Origin: Haematobia irritans
Lineage: Eukaryota; Arthropoda; Insecta; Diptera; Muscidae
Assembly: GCF_050003625.1 (NCBI RefSeq)
Contig: NC_134397.1
Coordinates: 224,254,537 to 224,318,536, forward strand
Direction of reading: 5' to 3'
DNA: 64,000 nt
This document shows positions 21,674-33,363 of this stretch, piece by piece. The notes under the pieces were generated by a model. It was not told the DNA's origin. It ran no database searches and was given only the letters and a program-made list of their open reading frames with translations. The first letter of the stretch is position 1. Every line of letters starts with the position of its first letter. The translations under genes and the position numbers were made by a program.

Positions 21674-23724
21674 ACAGCATTAAGTTCGGTCGAGCCGAAT
21701 CTTAAATACCCACTACCATGAATCAAATATAATATTTTATTTTGCAAACTCTTCGTCGTAGCGGGTTAATTGATAATATATAGAATTTCAGGGGGTTTGA
21801 TGACAAATATTCTCCCAAGCAAATCAGTTCAACCCGAAGATAAATTTAAAGATTCTACCTATGACAACTAAAAATTCAAATTCTGGATTTATAAGAAACA
21901 ATTTTTTTGAGTTTTAGAGAAATCATAAACATATCATGTAAAGGAAGAAATAACGCCTTGATTTGAAATCTTAAATCTGTAGATTTTTACCATCATTATT
22001 TAAATGATTACGAGGAGTAAAATCTGGAAATTTTACTTTCAGTTTTAAGCAATTTTCATGATCAGTGCGCCTGCTATACCTGAAAGAAGAGTTTTCTTTT
22101 TTATGAGGAACGAAATTTTAGACAAGCAAAGTTTCCTTTTGACACAAATTTTAAAGACAATCGTTGAATCGCTTATCAAAAATTCGGATTAATTTGCTTT
22201 AAACGAAAATAATTTATGCGAAAGGCGAATTTCGTTTGTCTAAAATTTCATTCCGGAGGAAAATATTTTTTCTTTGGGTGTACCCTCAGGAAGTGAAATC
22301 GGTCTATATACATATACCTTACCAATTGGATCGGTAAAAATAAATGCGATACAGATTTATGGAGGTCTAAAATACCAGCATATTTACATTTTCGGGCAAA
22401 TCGGATAAAAACTACGGTTTCTAGAAACCCAAGGAGTTAAATCGTGAGATCGGTCTATGTGGGGGCTATACCAAAACATGGACCGATACGGACCATTTTC
22501 GACGCACCTCTTCATTGTTCAAAGATACCTCTAGATTTCTAATTTCAGGCAAATTGGATAAAAACTACAGATTCTAGAAGCCCAAGAAGTACATTCGGGA
22601 GATCGGTCTATATATCGGCTATACCAAAACATCGGCCGATACACACCAATTTGTGGTCATAAAATACCTCTTGATTTTAAATTTCAGGTAAATCGGATAG
22701 GAAATAGAGTTTCTAGACGCCCAAGAAGCAAAATCGGGAGATCGGTCTATATGGGGGCTATACCATAGCATGGACCGATAGGCCCCATTTTCGGCACACT
22801 TTTAATGGTCCTAAAATATCTCTAGATTTCTAATTTCAGGCAAATTGGATAAAAACTAGGGATTCTAGAAGCCCAAGAAGTAAATTGGGGAGATCGGTCT
22901 ATATGGGGGCTATACCAAAATATGGACCGACACACCTCAATTTCGGCACACCTATTTGTGGTCATAGAATCCCTCTAGATTTCAAATTTCATGAAAATCG
23001 GATTGTAAATACAGTTTCTAGAAGCCCATGAAATAAAATCGGCAGATCGGTTTATGTGGGGGCTATACCAAAACAAGGGAGCCACCGTGGTGCAATGATT
23101 AGCATGCCCGCCTTGGTCGTGGGTTCGATTCCTGCTTCGACCGAACACCAAAAAGTTTTTCAGCGATGGATTATCCCACCTCAGTAATTCTGGTGACATT
23201 TCTGAGGGTTTCAAAGCTTCCCTAAGTGGTTTCACGCTTCTCTAAGTGGAACGCCGTTCGGACTCGGCTATAAAAAGGAGGTCCCTTGTCATTAAGCTTA
23301 ACGTGGAATCGGGCAATGGACCCAAAAAGCAAAATCGGCAGATCGGTCTATATGGGGGCTATACCAAAGCATGGACCGATAGGCACCATTTTCGGCACAC
23401 TTTTTATGGTCCTAAAATACCTCAAGATTTCCAATTTCAGGCAAATTGGAGAAAAACTACGGTTTTTATAAGACCGAGACCCCGGTTTATATGGGGACTG
23501 TATCAACACTTGGACCGATATACCCCATCTTCGAACTTGACCTGCCTGCAAACAAATCTGTGCCAAATTCCAGGACGATAGCGCCGTTATTGAAGGTTAT
23601 AGCGTGATTACAACAGACAGACGGATATGCTTATATCGTCTTAAAATGTCTGCGATATTTCGATGTGTTACAAACTGAATGACAAACTTATTACAGCATT
23701 CTGTGGTGGTGGGTATAAAAACAT
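21674..23724 (-). mobile_element. HINE-like family 2 element
   Basis: Its 3' terminus is at 21674 (TATACAGCATTAAGTTCGG, then GTCGAGCCGAA). It continues through many modules ('gatcggtctatatgggggct') and ends at the 5' block GGTGGTGGGTATAAAAAC near 23722. The GTCY block is reduced to a short ACAGACAGACGG near 23610. A SINE fragment interrupts it at 23079. Confidence 0.7.
23079..23318 (+). mobile_element. tRNA-derived SINE, 3'-truncated
   Basis: Head GGGAGCCACCGTGGTGCAATG, B box GGGTTCGATTCC and body to ACGTGGAATCGGGCAATGGA are present. The last 100 or so bases and the CCTAA tail are missing. An internal segment after TGCCCGCCTTG is shortened. Confidence 0.75.
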
Positions 23725-23754
23725 AAAGTGAGATAAGAAAGTAATTGAAAATTT

Positions 23755-24918
23755 TATTCTATTATAGTTGTTCAAACAAAATTTTCTATAGAAATAAAAT
23801 TTTAACAAAATTGTCTATAGAAATAAAATTTTAAAAGAATTTTCTATAGAAATAAAATGTTGATAAAATTTTCTATAGAAATAAACATTTGACAAAATTT
23901 TCTATAAATTTCAGCCGGATCGGATGAATTTTGCTCCTCCAAGGGGCTCCGGAGAACAAATCTGGACAACGGTTTATATGGGGACTATATATAATTATGG
24001 ACCGATATGGACCAATTCTGGCATGGTTGTTAGAGACCATATACTAACCCCATGTACCAAATTTCAACCGGATCGGATGAAATTTGCTTATCTTTGAGGC
24101 TCCGCAAGCCAAATCTTGGGATCGGTTTATATGGGGGCTGTATGTAATTATGGACCGATGTGGACCAATTTTTACATGGTTGTTAAAGACCATATGCCAA
24201 CACTATGTACCAAATTTCAGCCGGATCGGATGAAATTTGCTTCTCTTTGAGGCTCCGCAAGCCAAATCTGGGGGTCCGTTTATATGGGGGCTATACGTAA
24301 AAGTGGACCGATGTGGACCAATTTTTACATGGTTGTTAGACACCATATGCCAACACTATGTACCAAATTTCAGCCGGATCGGATGAAATTTGCTTCTCTT
24401 TGAGGCTCCGCAAGCCAAATCTGGGGATCGGTTTATATGGGGTCTATATATAATTATGGACCGATGTGGACCAATGTTTGCATAATTGTTAGAGACCATA
24501 TACCAACATCATGTACCAAACTTCAGCCGGATCGGATGAAATTAGCTTCTCTTAGAGACTCCGCAAGCCAAATCTGGGGATCGGTTTATATGGGGGCTAT
24601 ATATAATTATGGACCGATGTGGACCAATTTTTGCATAATCCAACATCATGTACCAAATTTCAGCCGGATCGGATGAAATTTGCTTCTCTTAAAGGCTCCG
24701 CAAGCCAAATCTGGGGGTCCGTTTATATGGGGCTATACGTAAAAGTGGACCGATATGGCCCATTTACAATACCATCCGACCTACATCAATAACAACTACT
24801 TGGGCCAAGTTTCACACACTAATTGTGCTAACTTCGTTCGGAAGTTAGCGTGATTTCAACAGACGGACGGATGGACGGACGGACAAGCTCAGATCGACTC
24901 AGAATTTCACCACGACCC

Positions 24919-25002
<84 letters not shown>

Positions 25003-25083
25003 GGGATCTTGGAGCAATATTTCGATGTGTTACAAACGGAATGACAAAGTTAATATAGCCCCCATCCTATGGTGGAGGGTATA
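23755..25083 (-). mobile_element. HINE-like family 3 element with an AT microsatellite
   Basis: A TTTCTATAGAAA minisatellite (23760-23910) is followed by five or six family 3 modules of about 150 bases, GACGGACGGATGG (GTCY on the minus strand) at 24860-24882, an (AT)n run, and the 5' block ATCCTATGGTGGAGGGTATAC at 25060-25083. Confidence 0.7.
24923..24999. repeat. (AT)n microsatellite
   Basis: About 38 uninterrupted AT units; inserted at the 'agtatatatattctgg' phrase of the family 3 repeat, so it is an expansion of a short native TATATA run. Confidence 0.95.
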
Positions 25084-25317
25084 CAAATGGACCGAATAGT
25101 CTATGTGAGATTGAATAAATGGGCTGATATCACATCTTACCTTACCCATAGCCCAAATTTCACAAGTAAATTTCTCATAAATCTTTATGTTTTATATATT
25201 AATCGATATACTTGAATACAATGTATAGTTAATTTTCTCAAAAACTTATATGTAACACATAAACATTATTAGCTAACAGTGACACTTAGAGTTGTTGCCA
25301 TTCTATCTATCTCTCCA

Positions 25318-25759
25318 TTAAACTTGCAAATTTGGTATGCATTCCACTTCAAAATCAGGACAGCTTGGTGGCATTTTCTGAGTCTCCCATTGCCATGATG
25401 CAAATGATACACATGAACTCAATTTCGGCTGGAAGCCATAACCATTAGGACAACGAATGGGTATGGCATCAACGCCAACAGCAAGACAGCGCCAATAACG
25501 TGTCGAATCAAAGAAATTGGCATAGACTTGACCAACCTCTGCTAGGGTTTTGCAACCAGGACGTCCATTAAAACTGGTACTCTCTATATTGCCTGTATCA
25601 CTCAATACACTGGCACTTAGGAAGAGCATCATGGCCACTAGTGATACTATGAAATGGTATGAAATGAAATATTATTTTCGGCTATATCGAATACAAGGGG
25701 GCCATGGCAAGTGAATGTACTCTGGGCCCCACCAGAGTGTACTTACATAAATATTTCAT
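25318..25759 (-). CDS. small secreted six-cysteine protein, divergent family member, two exons
   Basis: Exon 1 is only 13 coding bases (25759-25747, ATGAAATATTTAT) and is followed by a GTAAGT donor. The acceptor ATAG is at 25650-25647, so the intron spans 25746-25647 (100 bases); exon 2 is 25646-25318. Splicing yields 113 residues beginning MKYLLSLVAMMLFLSASVLS, a proper signal peptide that neither exon gives alone. Cysteines at 36, 58, 70 and 83 follow the pattern of the other three genes (GRPGC, YWRC, RCP, SSCVSF), and two more at 100 and 107 lie in a longer C-terminus. Two extra cysteines could supply the disulfide missing in the short paralogues. A TATATAAAG box lies at 25827-25819. Confidence 0.85.
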
Positions 25760-25818
25760 GATGTTCTTGCTGGATGTTTGGGTGCAGCTTGATTGATTTT
25801 TAAATGAGACTAGGATTA

Positions 25819-25915
25819 CTTTATATACGATTTGACTTGATTATATGGAAATATGCATTGATATCTATACCACTTTGCTTTGTCTTCGATTATCATGATG
25901 ATTGTGGATGATAAG
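25819..25915 (-). promoter_or_regulatory. promoter of the 25318-25759 gene
   Basis: TATATAAAG on the minus strand at 25827-25819, with CTTATCAT (a GATA site) at 25915-25908, about 80 bases farther upstream. The spacing is longer than in the paralogues and only half of the palindrome is kept. Confidence 0.5.
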
Positions 25916-26204
25916 ATGCTTTATTTCCGTATTTGATATTGATAAAAACAGAAGGACTTTATTGGAATTCATAATGATGTGATTTAATCGTTTCTTCAGT
26001 TTATGTATTTCGATAAAGCCATATCTATGAAATGTCTCAAGTGATTCCATAAACATTTAAGATCCACTTAGGGTAGATCCCTTAATACCAAGAAATGAAT
26101 TTCACTCACTTATAGTTGTGTACGAAGATCTTCATTGCTTTACATTTATTTATTATACAGGGTGGCACATATGTAATGCAGCATAATAAAGCGTTATATT
26201 TTCC
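25916..26204. other. intergenic, no gene
   Basis: AT-rich sequence; nothing recognised. Confidence 0.3.
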
Positions 26205-26571
26205 CCATTTGTATACCTACAACCATGGAATGGTTATGGAGTATAATAAGTTTGTCATTCCGTTTGTAACGCATCGAAATATCGATTTCCGAAGATCAGG
26301 CAAAAATTCCAGTACATTGTAAATGTCCGTCTGTCTGTTTGTTCTAATCACGCTGCAGCCTTGGGTAGTGACGCAATCGTTCTGAAATTCGGCAAAGACT
26401 ATTTTGTTTTTGCGACGATGGACTATTTCGGTCCACGATTCGATATAGCCCTCCGATTCGGGGTCTTCAGCATCCCGTCATCGCAATTTTATACGATTTA
26501 CCTGAAATTTAAATCTAAGTGTGGCGAATATGGAGTTCATGTTTCAGCAACGCCCCCGTATAGCATATTAA

Positions 26572-27467
26572 CCCAGCAAAAAAAGCGTCGCCAAAAAAGT
26601 AGTGAAAATTTTCTTTTTGGATTCGAAAGTGGGGCATGGGCGATGCATTTAACATGGGAGCCACCGTGGTGCAATGGTTAGCATGCCCGCCTTGCATGCA
26701 CAAGGTCGTGGGTTCGATTCCTGCTACGACCGAACACCAAAAAGTTTTTCAGCGGTGCATTATCCCACCTCAGTAATGCTGGTGACATTTCGGAGGTTTT
26801 CAAAGCTTCTCTAAGTGGTTTCACATTGCAATGTGGAACGCCGTTCGGACTCGGCTATAAAAAGGAGGTCCATTGTCATTGAGCTTAACATGGAATCGGG
26901 CAGCACTCAGTGATAAGAGAGAAGTTCACCACTGTGGTATCACAATGGACGAATAGTCTAAGTGAGCCTGATACATCGGGCTGCCACATAACCTGACCTA
27001 ACCTAACATGGGCTTGTCATAGGATGGATGTTAACAGCCGTTGCACTGAATTTGCATCACTTCTTAAGGTGTGGTGTGTGTTTTGGCTGTGAATTAAAAA
27101 ATTTTGTGATATTTTGACAAATAAATAATTTTTAAAAATTTTTATGAGTTTTAATGCATTCTTAAGCTTGTGTGGAACGTTTGACATCAAATATTTTCAA
27201 AAATTCCCAATTTTTCTAGAATGGATTTGGCAATTTTTTCGGCAAAATTTAAATAATTTTTACCATTTTATTAATTCTTAATCTATTTTTAACCTATTTG
27301 AAAAAAATTAAAAATTTTCCATTAAAAATATGAAAAAGCGAGTTATAAACAAACTGACTCAAATGAACTTCTTGTGCAGCTAAAATAAAGAACTTCTTTG
27401 GGAGGACATTTTTGGAAGTGCTTTTAAAGTTGTGCCTTAAGAAGAACTTCCAAATTTTTTTGCTGGG
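26572..27467 (+). mobile_element. CCCAGC-ended MITE interrupted by a SINE
   Basis: Starts CCCAGCAAAAAAAGCGTCG and ends TTTTTTTGCTGGG. Without the SINE it is about 540 bases, like the copy at 17614. No clear TA duplication remains. Confidence 0.7.
26659..27004 (+). mobile_element. tRNA-derived SINE, complete, inside a MITE
   Basis: A and B boxes are intact (TGGTGCAATGG; GGTTCGATTCC). The tail is CCTGACCTAACCTAA. The target duplication is AACATGGG (26651-26658 and 27005-27012), perhaps 9 bases; the empty site is visible in the MITE copy at 17614 (aacatgggcttgtcatagg near 17697). Confidence 0.9.
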
Positions 27468-27590
27468 ACCTTTTACATACCGCAATTTTTATCGGATTTG
27501 CCTGAAATTAAAAATCTAGAGACATTTTAGATCCATAAATAGGTGTGCCGAATATGGTACGAATCGGTTCATAGTTTGGTATATCCCCCA

Positions 27591-28917
27591 CACCCAGAAA
27601 AAAGTTAAGTTAAAATTAACTCATTGTGAAGAAAGTTGAACTTCGTATAGCGCCAAAGACATTTTTATTTGTTTGAACGATATGATTTTCGTAGAAATTA
27701 GGTAGAATGCATTCCATATATTAGTTAACATTTTCTTATATTTATGTACAACTATACTACAGAATGAAACAATTTAACTGAATTGAATTCATATATGGAA
27801 TGATTTTATTGAACTTTTTTCATTCATTTGGACAAATTTTACATATTTGTGGTAAACTTTTTACTTCAAATTTAGAACTGCTTACCTTCGTTTTTAAATA
27901 CAATTTTATGTATTTATATAAGCAATTTTTTCTTCAATAAAAGGCATGTTTTATTAATGTATTAAATATATTTAATTAGAATCAACAGCATCGACTGGCC
28001 TTGAAATATTAAAACACATTTTTTTCTTCTTGTAGTACCTTTCACTTTGAATAAGTTGCTGCCTAGCAATTTTTGTCCACCTTTTACAATTTCAATACCT
28101 ACAAATATAAACAAAAAAATGCTAAACCAATTTTTTCACAAAAGGTTAGCGTCACTGAATATTACCTGTTAATTGAAAATTCCAAAATGATGTCGAATGA
28201 AGGGGTTGTTATTCTGCTGGTGTTTTCTTTTTTATAAACCAATTTTCAAAAATCGAAAATTTTTCTCACTAATTTAAAATAACAAATATTTTATATATTT
28301 TATTTGTTTTTTATTATGTTATTTTACAATATTATTTTTTAACAATCTCTCCGTATACCATAACAACGCGATTCCAACTAAAAAACAACCCACGCGCAAA
28401 CACATCGATGCCTGGTATCGATTACAGGTAGATAAAAGAAATGTGGGAAAATTTCCTATATTCTAACAAATGTGTTTCCTTAAGTTTTGAAAGGATTGAA
28501 TACTTCTTAGTACGAATGAACTAAAATATTTTTCTATGCCAAGTGTTATTCGTATGTACGATAAGCTTTCTATAATAAAGGAAATCAGAATATCATTTTA
28601 TAAGAAATCTTACTAAATTTGAGGAAACTTGGTTAGTTCGCTTTTTGTTTATTTTTACGAATGCTTTGTTATCAGTGAATAAAATTTTCTTTTTCAGTAG
28701 TAAATTCTTATACCCAGCGAAGAAAACAGTATTAGTAAAATGCCATGCCTTATTCTAGTTAATGAACTATTCCTAACTGCTTTCAGTTTATGATTTTTTT
28801 ACGGAAACAAGTAAATTTTATTAATTCACACAAAAATGTAACTGAATGGAAATAAAATGGCTAAACTAAATTGATGAACATTTTTCCTTTATTTTCGAAG
28901 ACACTTTTTTCTGGGTG
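27591..28917 (+). mobile_element. CAC-ended TIR element, type c (CACCCAG), CA duplication
   Basis: The 1327-base element begins CACCCAGAAAAAAGTTAAG and ends CACTTTTTTCTGGGTG, flanked by CA (27589-27590, 28918-28919). It is non-coding. The element at 61431-62868 is the same family in reverse order. Confidence 0.8.
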
Positions 28918-29419
28918 CATATAGCCCAATTTCACAATTTGACTTTTTGAGCTTCTGGACACCGCAATTTTCATCAGATTTGTCTGAAGTGGAAATCTAG
29001 AAGCATTTTAGGTCCATACATAAGTGTGTGATGTAAATTAGTCCATGGTTTATTATAGCCCCCATATAGCCCTATCTCACGATTTGACTTCTTGAGCTTC
29101 TGGACACCAAAATTTTTATCCGATTTGCCCGAAATTTGAAATCTAGAAATAGAAATGTGAATCAGACCATGAAATATAAATGTGAATCAGTCCATGGTTT
29201 ATTATAGCCCCACATATAGCAATTTTTATCCGATTTGCATGAGACTGGAAATCTAAACGCAAAAAAATAATTCTTTCCTCCCAAACGAAATTTTAGACAA
29301 ACAAAGTTCGTTTCTCTTTTGCTTTAAGGAAGTTTATTTGGAAGAAAAGTATATACTTTTTGTGATAAACGTTTATTCTTTTCCAGGATGTAAAAACAAT
29401 TTCATAAAGACGAACTCAA

Positions 29420-30120
29420 AAACAAGTATATACGGCCGTAAGTTCGGCCAGGCCGAATCTTATGTACCCTCCACCATAGATTGCGTAAAAACTTCTACGA
29501 AAGACTGTCATCCACAAATTTCAACTCAACATATACTACCACCACGTACCAAATTTCAACCAGATCGGATGAATTTTGCTTCTCCAAAAAGCACTGGAGG
29601 TCAAATCTGGGGATCGGTTTATATGGGAGCTATATATTATTATGGACTGATAGGAACCAATTCCTGCATGGTTGTTGGATACCATATACTAACATCACGT
29701 ACCAAATTTCAACCGAATGGGAAGAATTTTGCTCTTACAAGGTGCTCCGGAGGTCAAATCTAGGGATCGGTTTATATGGGGCCTATATATAATTACTGAC
29801 CGATTTCGACCAATTTTTGCATGGGTGTTTGAGGCCATATATTAACACCACGTACCAAATTTCAACTGAATCAGATGAATTTTGGTCTTCCAAGAGGTTC
29901 CGGAGGTCAAATCTGGTGATCTGTTTATATGGGGGCTATATATAATTATGGACCAGTTTTTGCATGGTTGTTAGAGACCATATAATAACACCATGTACCA
30001 AATTTCAGCCGGATCGGATGAAAATTGTTTCTCTTAGAGACTCTGCAAACCAAATCGGGGGATCGGTTTATATGGGGGCTATATATAATATACTAACACA
30101 TGTACCAAATTTCAGCCGGA
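29420..30120 (-). mobile_element. HINE-like family 3 fragment, 3' end intact
   Basis: ACAAGTATATACGGCCGTAAG, hairpin TTCGGCCAGGCCGAA, then four modules; it stops abruptly near 30120 without the 5' block. Open frames of 141 and 103 codons here are module read-through. Confidence 0.7.
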
Positions 30121-30374
30121 CCGGACTAACTGCATTTTCACTCACATCTTTCTCACTTCAACGAGGTTTTTTAGTTCTTAGCACCTTTTTCTGTAAATTA
30201 TTCGATTTTATTAATTTTTTTAATTTTACCTTTCGCTTGGACGTAGTATCGAACCACGGACCATGCAATTTGTAAGCCAACACGCTATCCACTGAGCTAT
30301 GTATATATAGCATAGCTTGCGGCGCCCACGAGCCGATTAAACAAACTTTATTTAACTGAAATATACATTTAAAT

Positions 30375-30455
30375 GGGCATCGTAGAGCAGTGGTGGCTAC
30401 GTCCGCCTTGCATACTAAGGGTCCTGGGTTCGATCCCTGCTTCGACCGACCACCA
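30375..30455 (+). repeat. tRNA-like module A (best preserved B box)
   Basis: GAGCAGTGGTGGCTACGTCC near the A-box position and a perfect B box GGTTCGATCC at 30427-30436. Module B lies divergently at 30236-30300 on the minus strand. Confidence 0.6.
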
Positions 30456-30910
30456 AAAAGTTTTTGATATGTTCGGAAGATTTCGAAAAGGTGTTCAACA
30501 TTACATACTACTATATTAAATTTTTACTATGAAACTGTAAAATGTGTCTTATTATTAAAGACTTAAAGTCAGTTGGTTCAAAAATATTTTATTGAAAAAA
30601 TAAAAATTTTGTAACAAAAGATTTTTTTGGTGATAAAAGTTTAAAATTTTCGAAGAAATTCAAAAAACTCTAACAAAAGAAAAACGTTTTCGGTGCACGT
30701 TTTCGTAACGTTTTTTTTTTCTTTGCGTGTAGAAATATTTTGATCAAATAACTAAAATTGACTTCTATACACCACAATTTTTATTGGATTTGCCTGAAAA
30801 TGGAAATCTAGAAGTATTTTAGATCCATAAAAAGAGTGTTAATCGGTCCATTGTATCTGTCATCAAATCCACCTGAAATTCTATATATTTTCTAGTGACC
30901 CGCTATGGCA

Positions 30911-31328
30911 AATAGTTTTCAACTAAACCTGTTATTTTTGATTTATGGTGGTTATGCTGGTTCTTATCGAAAAATTGTGTTTAACCTTCCTTATTTTTTA
31001 CACTCTAACGTCATCCTTCGTCATTTTGACTACGGCCTGTTTTAAGATGCTATAATTTGCATCGTGAGCAAAAATAAGAATCAAAATTGAGTTTATTTTA
31101 TTATTCATTTGTTTTTAATTTGTATAAAACAAAAATTCTTAAAGTGGTTGAATTATTATAACTTAAATTTATTATTTCCCAATCGTCAAAAACTCATTTT
31201 AGATCGAAAATGAAATTAAGCGTCGTCATTTTATCGAAGGATGACTGTCTAGGGCTAACGACGACATTTTGGCCTCAATGGATACGTAAATAACCAGAAT
31301 TGTCTATTTTGGAGCCAAGATCAGCCTA
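30911..31328. other. intergenic, no gene
   Basis: AT-rich; no recognised repeat or coding signal. Confidence 0.3.
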
Positions 31329-31542
31329 CACAAAGAAAATTTCATTAAAATAGAGTCAACGAAAATTCTTCATTGACAGAATGAAACATTTACGACAATG
31401 AAAATATTCGTTAATAGTACGAAACATTTCGTTGAGAAGTTCTATTACAATAACGAAAAATTTCGTTATATTGACGAATTTGTTTCATTGGCACAATTTA
31501 AATGACACATTTCGTTAATATAACGAAATTTTTCTACCAGTG
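31329..31542 (+). mobile_element. CAC-ended MITE, type f
   Basis: About 214 bases from CACAAAGAAAATTTCATT to ATTTTTCTACCAGTG. AACGAAA/TTTCGTT words are repeated throughout. The same element in reverse order lies at 46293-46520. Confidence 0.7.
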
Positions 31543-31725
31543 TGTTGCCACCTTCCACACAACACGCGTAGCAATGGAGTTATTTAAAGGCGAGTTCGAT
31601 GAACATTTTATTTCACGTTTGGGACAGGTTATTAGGCCACCTTGGTCGTGCAATTTAATGTATTTAGAAAAATTTGCCAGGGGCTATGTTAATTAATGTC
31701 TATATAGACAATCCTGCTGTAAAGG
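31543..31725 (+). pseudogene. DD41D (rosa-like) mariner transposase fragment
   Basis: The open frame reads CVATFHTTRVAMELFKGEF and then SRLGQVIRPPWSCNLMYLEKF. This aligns with the region between the second and third catalytic residues of the transposase at 60603 (GATCHT, VISRNG, WPPRSCDLTPLDFF), with the catalytic positions themselves changed. It abuts the MITE at 31329. Confidence 0.6.
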
Positions 31726-32454
31726 AGGTTTTAGAAGCAGGGATGGGATATACAATTGTTAAGAAAGTAAAAAGAAAGTTTTTTTTGGCGAAAAAGTACT
31801 TTTCACTAAATTTCAAATAAATATCCATTGGAAGATTATTGTCAAAAGCTCCTTCAGACTGAATTTTAAAGAAAATAAAGTTTTATATGCCTACTCCCCA
31901 ATTTGAAATATTATTTCTTTAGTTTTATATCCGCTTACAACGACCGTAGTATTGTAATCACGGTTGCCACAGTTCACTAACGAAATAAACCTAATGTTAA
32001 AAACTTTAATCTTTTTCTCTTTTACTTATATATAAGTAAAAGAGTATAGTATATAGAGTATACTAATAGCCTGTAGAAAAAAGTTGTAATTTTAAGGACC
32101 TACCTCAATTGGTTCAAGAACGATATAGGTATGGATTCATGAATTATGACCAAATGGCCTTACAAATATAAGTTGTATTTGGTCTATAATATTTATTGAA
32201 GTATTAGAAAAAATAAAAAAGAATCCGGACTAATATCAGCTATAGCTATTGTATGAATTTATTTATTTATTTATTAGAGACGTAGAAAAATGGTCTCAAA
32301 ATTTCGTATTTTTCGCTATTATGAAATTGAATTTTAGGGGTCGCCAATATGGAAAATATTTATAGCTTATTTAGATTAAAGCCTCTACTTTACAATAACA
32401 TCGAGAAATAAATCGAAACTAAGTGGGGAAATAGAGTTTGGAGTCGTTTTCAAA
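31726..32454. other. intergenic, no gene
   Basis: AT-rich; short palindromic runs such as TTACTTATATATAAGTAA near 32022-32040, nothing else. Confidence 0.3.
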
Positions 32455-32676
32455 TGTTTATTTGTCAAAATTACACATAATTTCTTAATTCACATCCAAA
32501 ACACTGAATTCGCATCACTTCTTAAGATGCAAATGATGCAAATTCAGTGTAACGGCTGTTGAAATGGTGGACATCCGTCCTATGACAAGCCCATGTTGAA
32601 TTCATTGCTTCTGCGCCAATTTTACACCACTTCCGGATTCAAAAAGAACTTTTTGGCGACGCTTTTTTTTCTGGGA
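32455..32676 (-). mobile_element. CCCAGC-family MITE, partial
   Basis: Reverse complement of the left half of the copy at 17614 (GGCGACGCTTTTTTTTCTGGG at the right end; 'atgacaagcccatgttgaa' inside). Confidence 0.7.
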
Positions 32677-33191
32677 TATTATGAGTAGTGGTGACATTAT
32701 GAGTTAGTCAATTTAGCGATGTCCGTCTGTCATTTTCACAATCTTCAAAATTACCCAAAAATTTTACCATGTACCAATTTGTAGTCAATTTTCATATCCT
32801 TTTTCATCTCTACAATCAATTTCTAAATGACCAATTTGTACTGATAAGGACAAGACTCAAGCCTTGATGTTCACTTCTGGTGCTTCATTCAGTTTCCTCT
32901 TCTTATTCTTTTTCTAGGTGCATTTATTCGAATGACTGCACTTGAACTTCGTTGAGTTGAAGTTAATCAACTTCTTTGTCGATAATTTCCCTCGTCTGTC
33001 TGTTAGATCTGTTTCTTTGCCTTTTTTTTATTTCAAGCATTTGCTTTAAACATATCTCAACCAATTTGTAAGAAAATGATAAGAAAAAACAAGTCACTCT
33101 ACGATGTCTTGGTATAGTTGAATCACTCCCTTTCAAACTTTTGAAAAACGTAATTTTATCCTATTTATACAGATTTAGTTTGCATTTTAAG
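32677..33191. other. intergenic, no gene
   Basis: A short HINE-like scrap (tttagcgatgtccgtctgtc) at 32709-32730; otherwise nothing recognised. Confidence 0.3.
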
Positions 33192-33320
33192 GCCGCTACA
33201 AGAGAATGAAACCGGTCCATTTCTGACGGCGCCGGTTGACACTAATTTTTTGCATCCGGCGGCGGCGGCGGCTTGACGGCTACGCCGATATAAATTTGTC
33301 TATTCGGCGGCGCACGAATG

Positions 33321-33363
33321 GTAATGAGATTAGTTGTACTGGTTGTAAAACTAATCTCATTAC
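33321..33363. repeat. perfect 15-bp inverted repeat
   Basis: GTAATGAGATTAGTT (33321-33335) and AACTAATCTCATTAC (33349-33363) with a 13-base loop. Confidence 0.9.

Larger units (their letters stand above)
29256..30729 (-). mobile_element. CAC-ended TIR element, type a, with nested HINE-like fragment
   Basis: The ends are AACGCAAAAAAATAATTC (the first base of CACGC has changed) and TCTTTGCGTG, with TA duplications at 29254-29255 and 30730-30731. It contains the divergent tRNA-like modules at 30236-30300 (-) and 30375-30455 (+). A family 3 fragment occupies about 29418-30120. Confidence 0.75.
26205..30910 (+). mobile_element. HINE-like family 2 element broken into four pieces by nested insertions
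   Basis: Pieces at 26205-26571, 27468-27590, 28918-29255 and 30730-30910 read consecutively as family 2 sequence (5' block TATACCTACAACCATGG, then 'tatagccccacatatagc' modules). Between them lie a CCCAGC MITE with a SINE, a CAC-ended type c element and a CAC-ended type a element that itself holds a family 3 fragment. The 3' hairpin end is lost. Confidence 0.7.
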
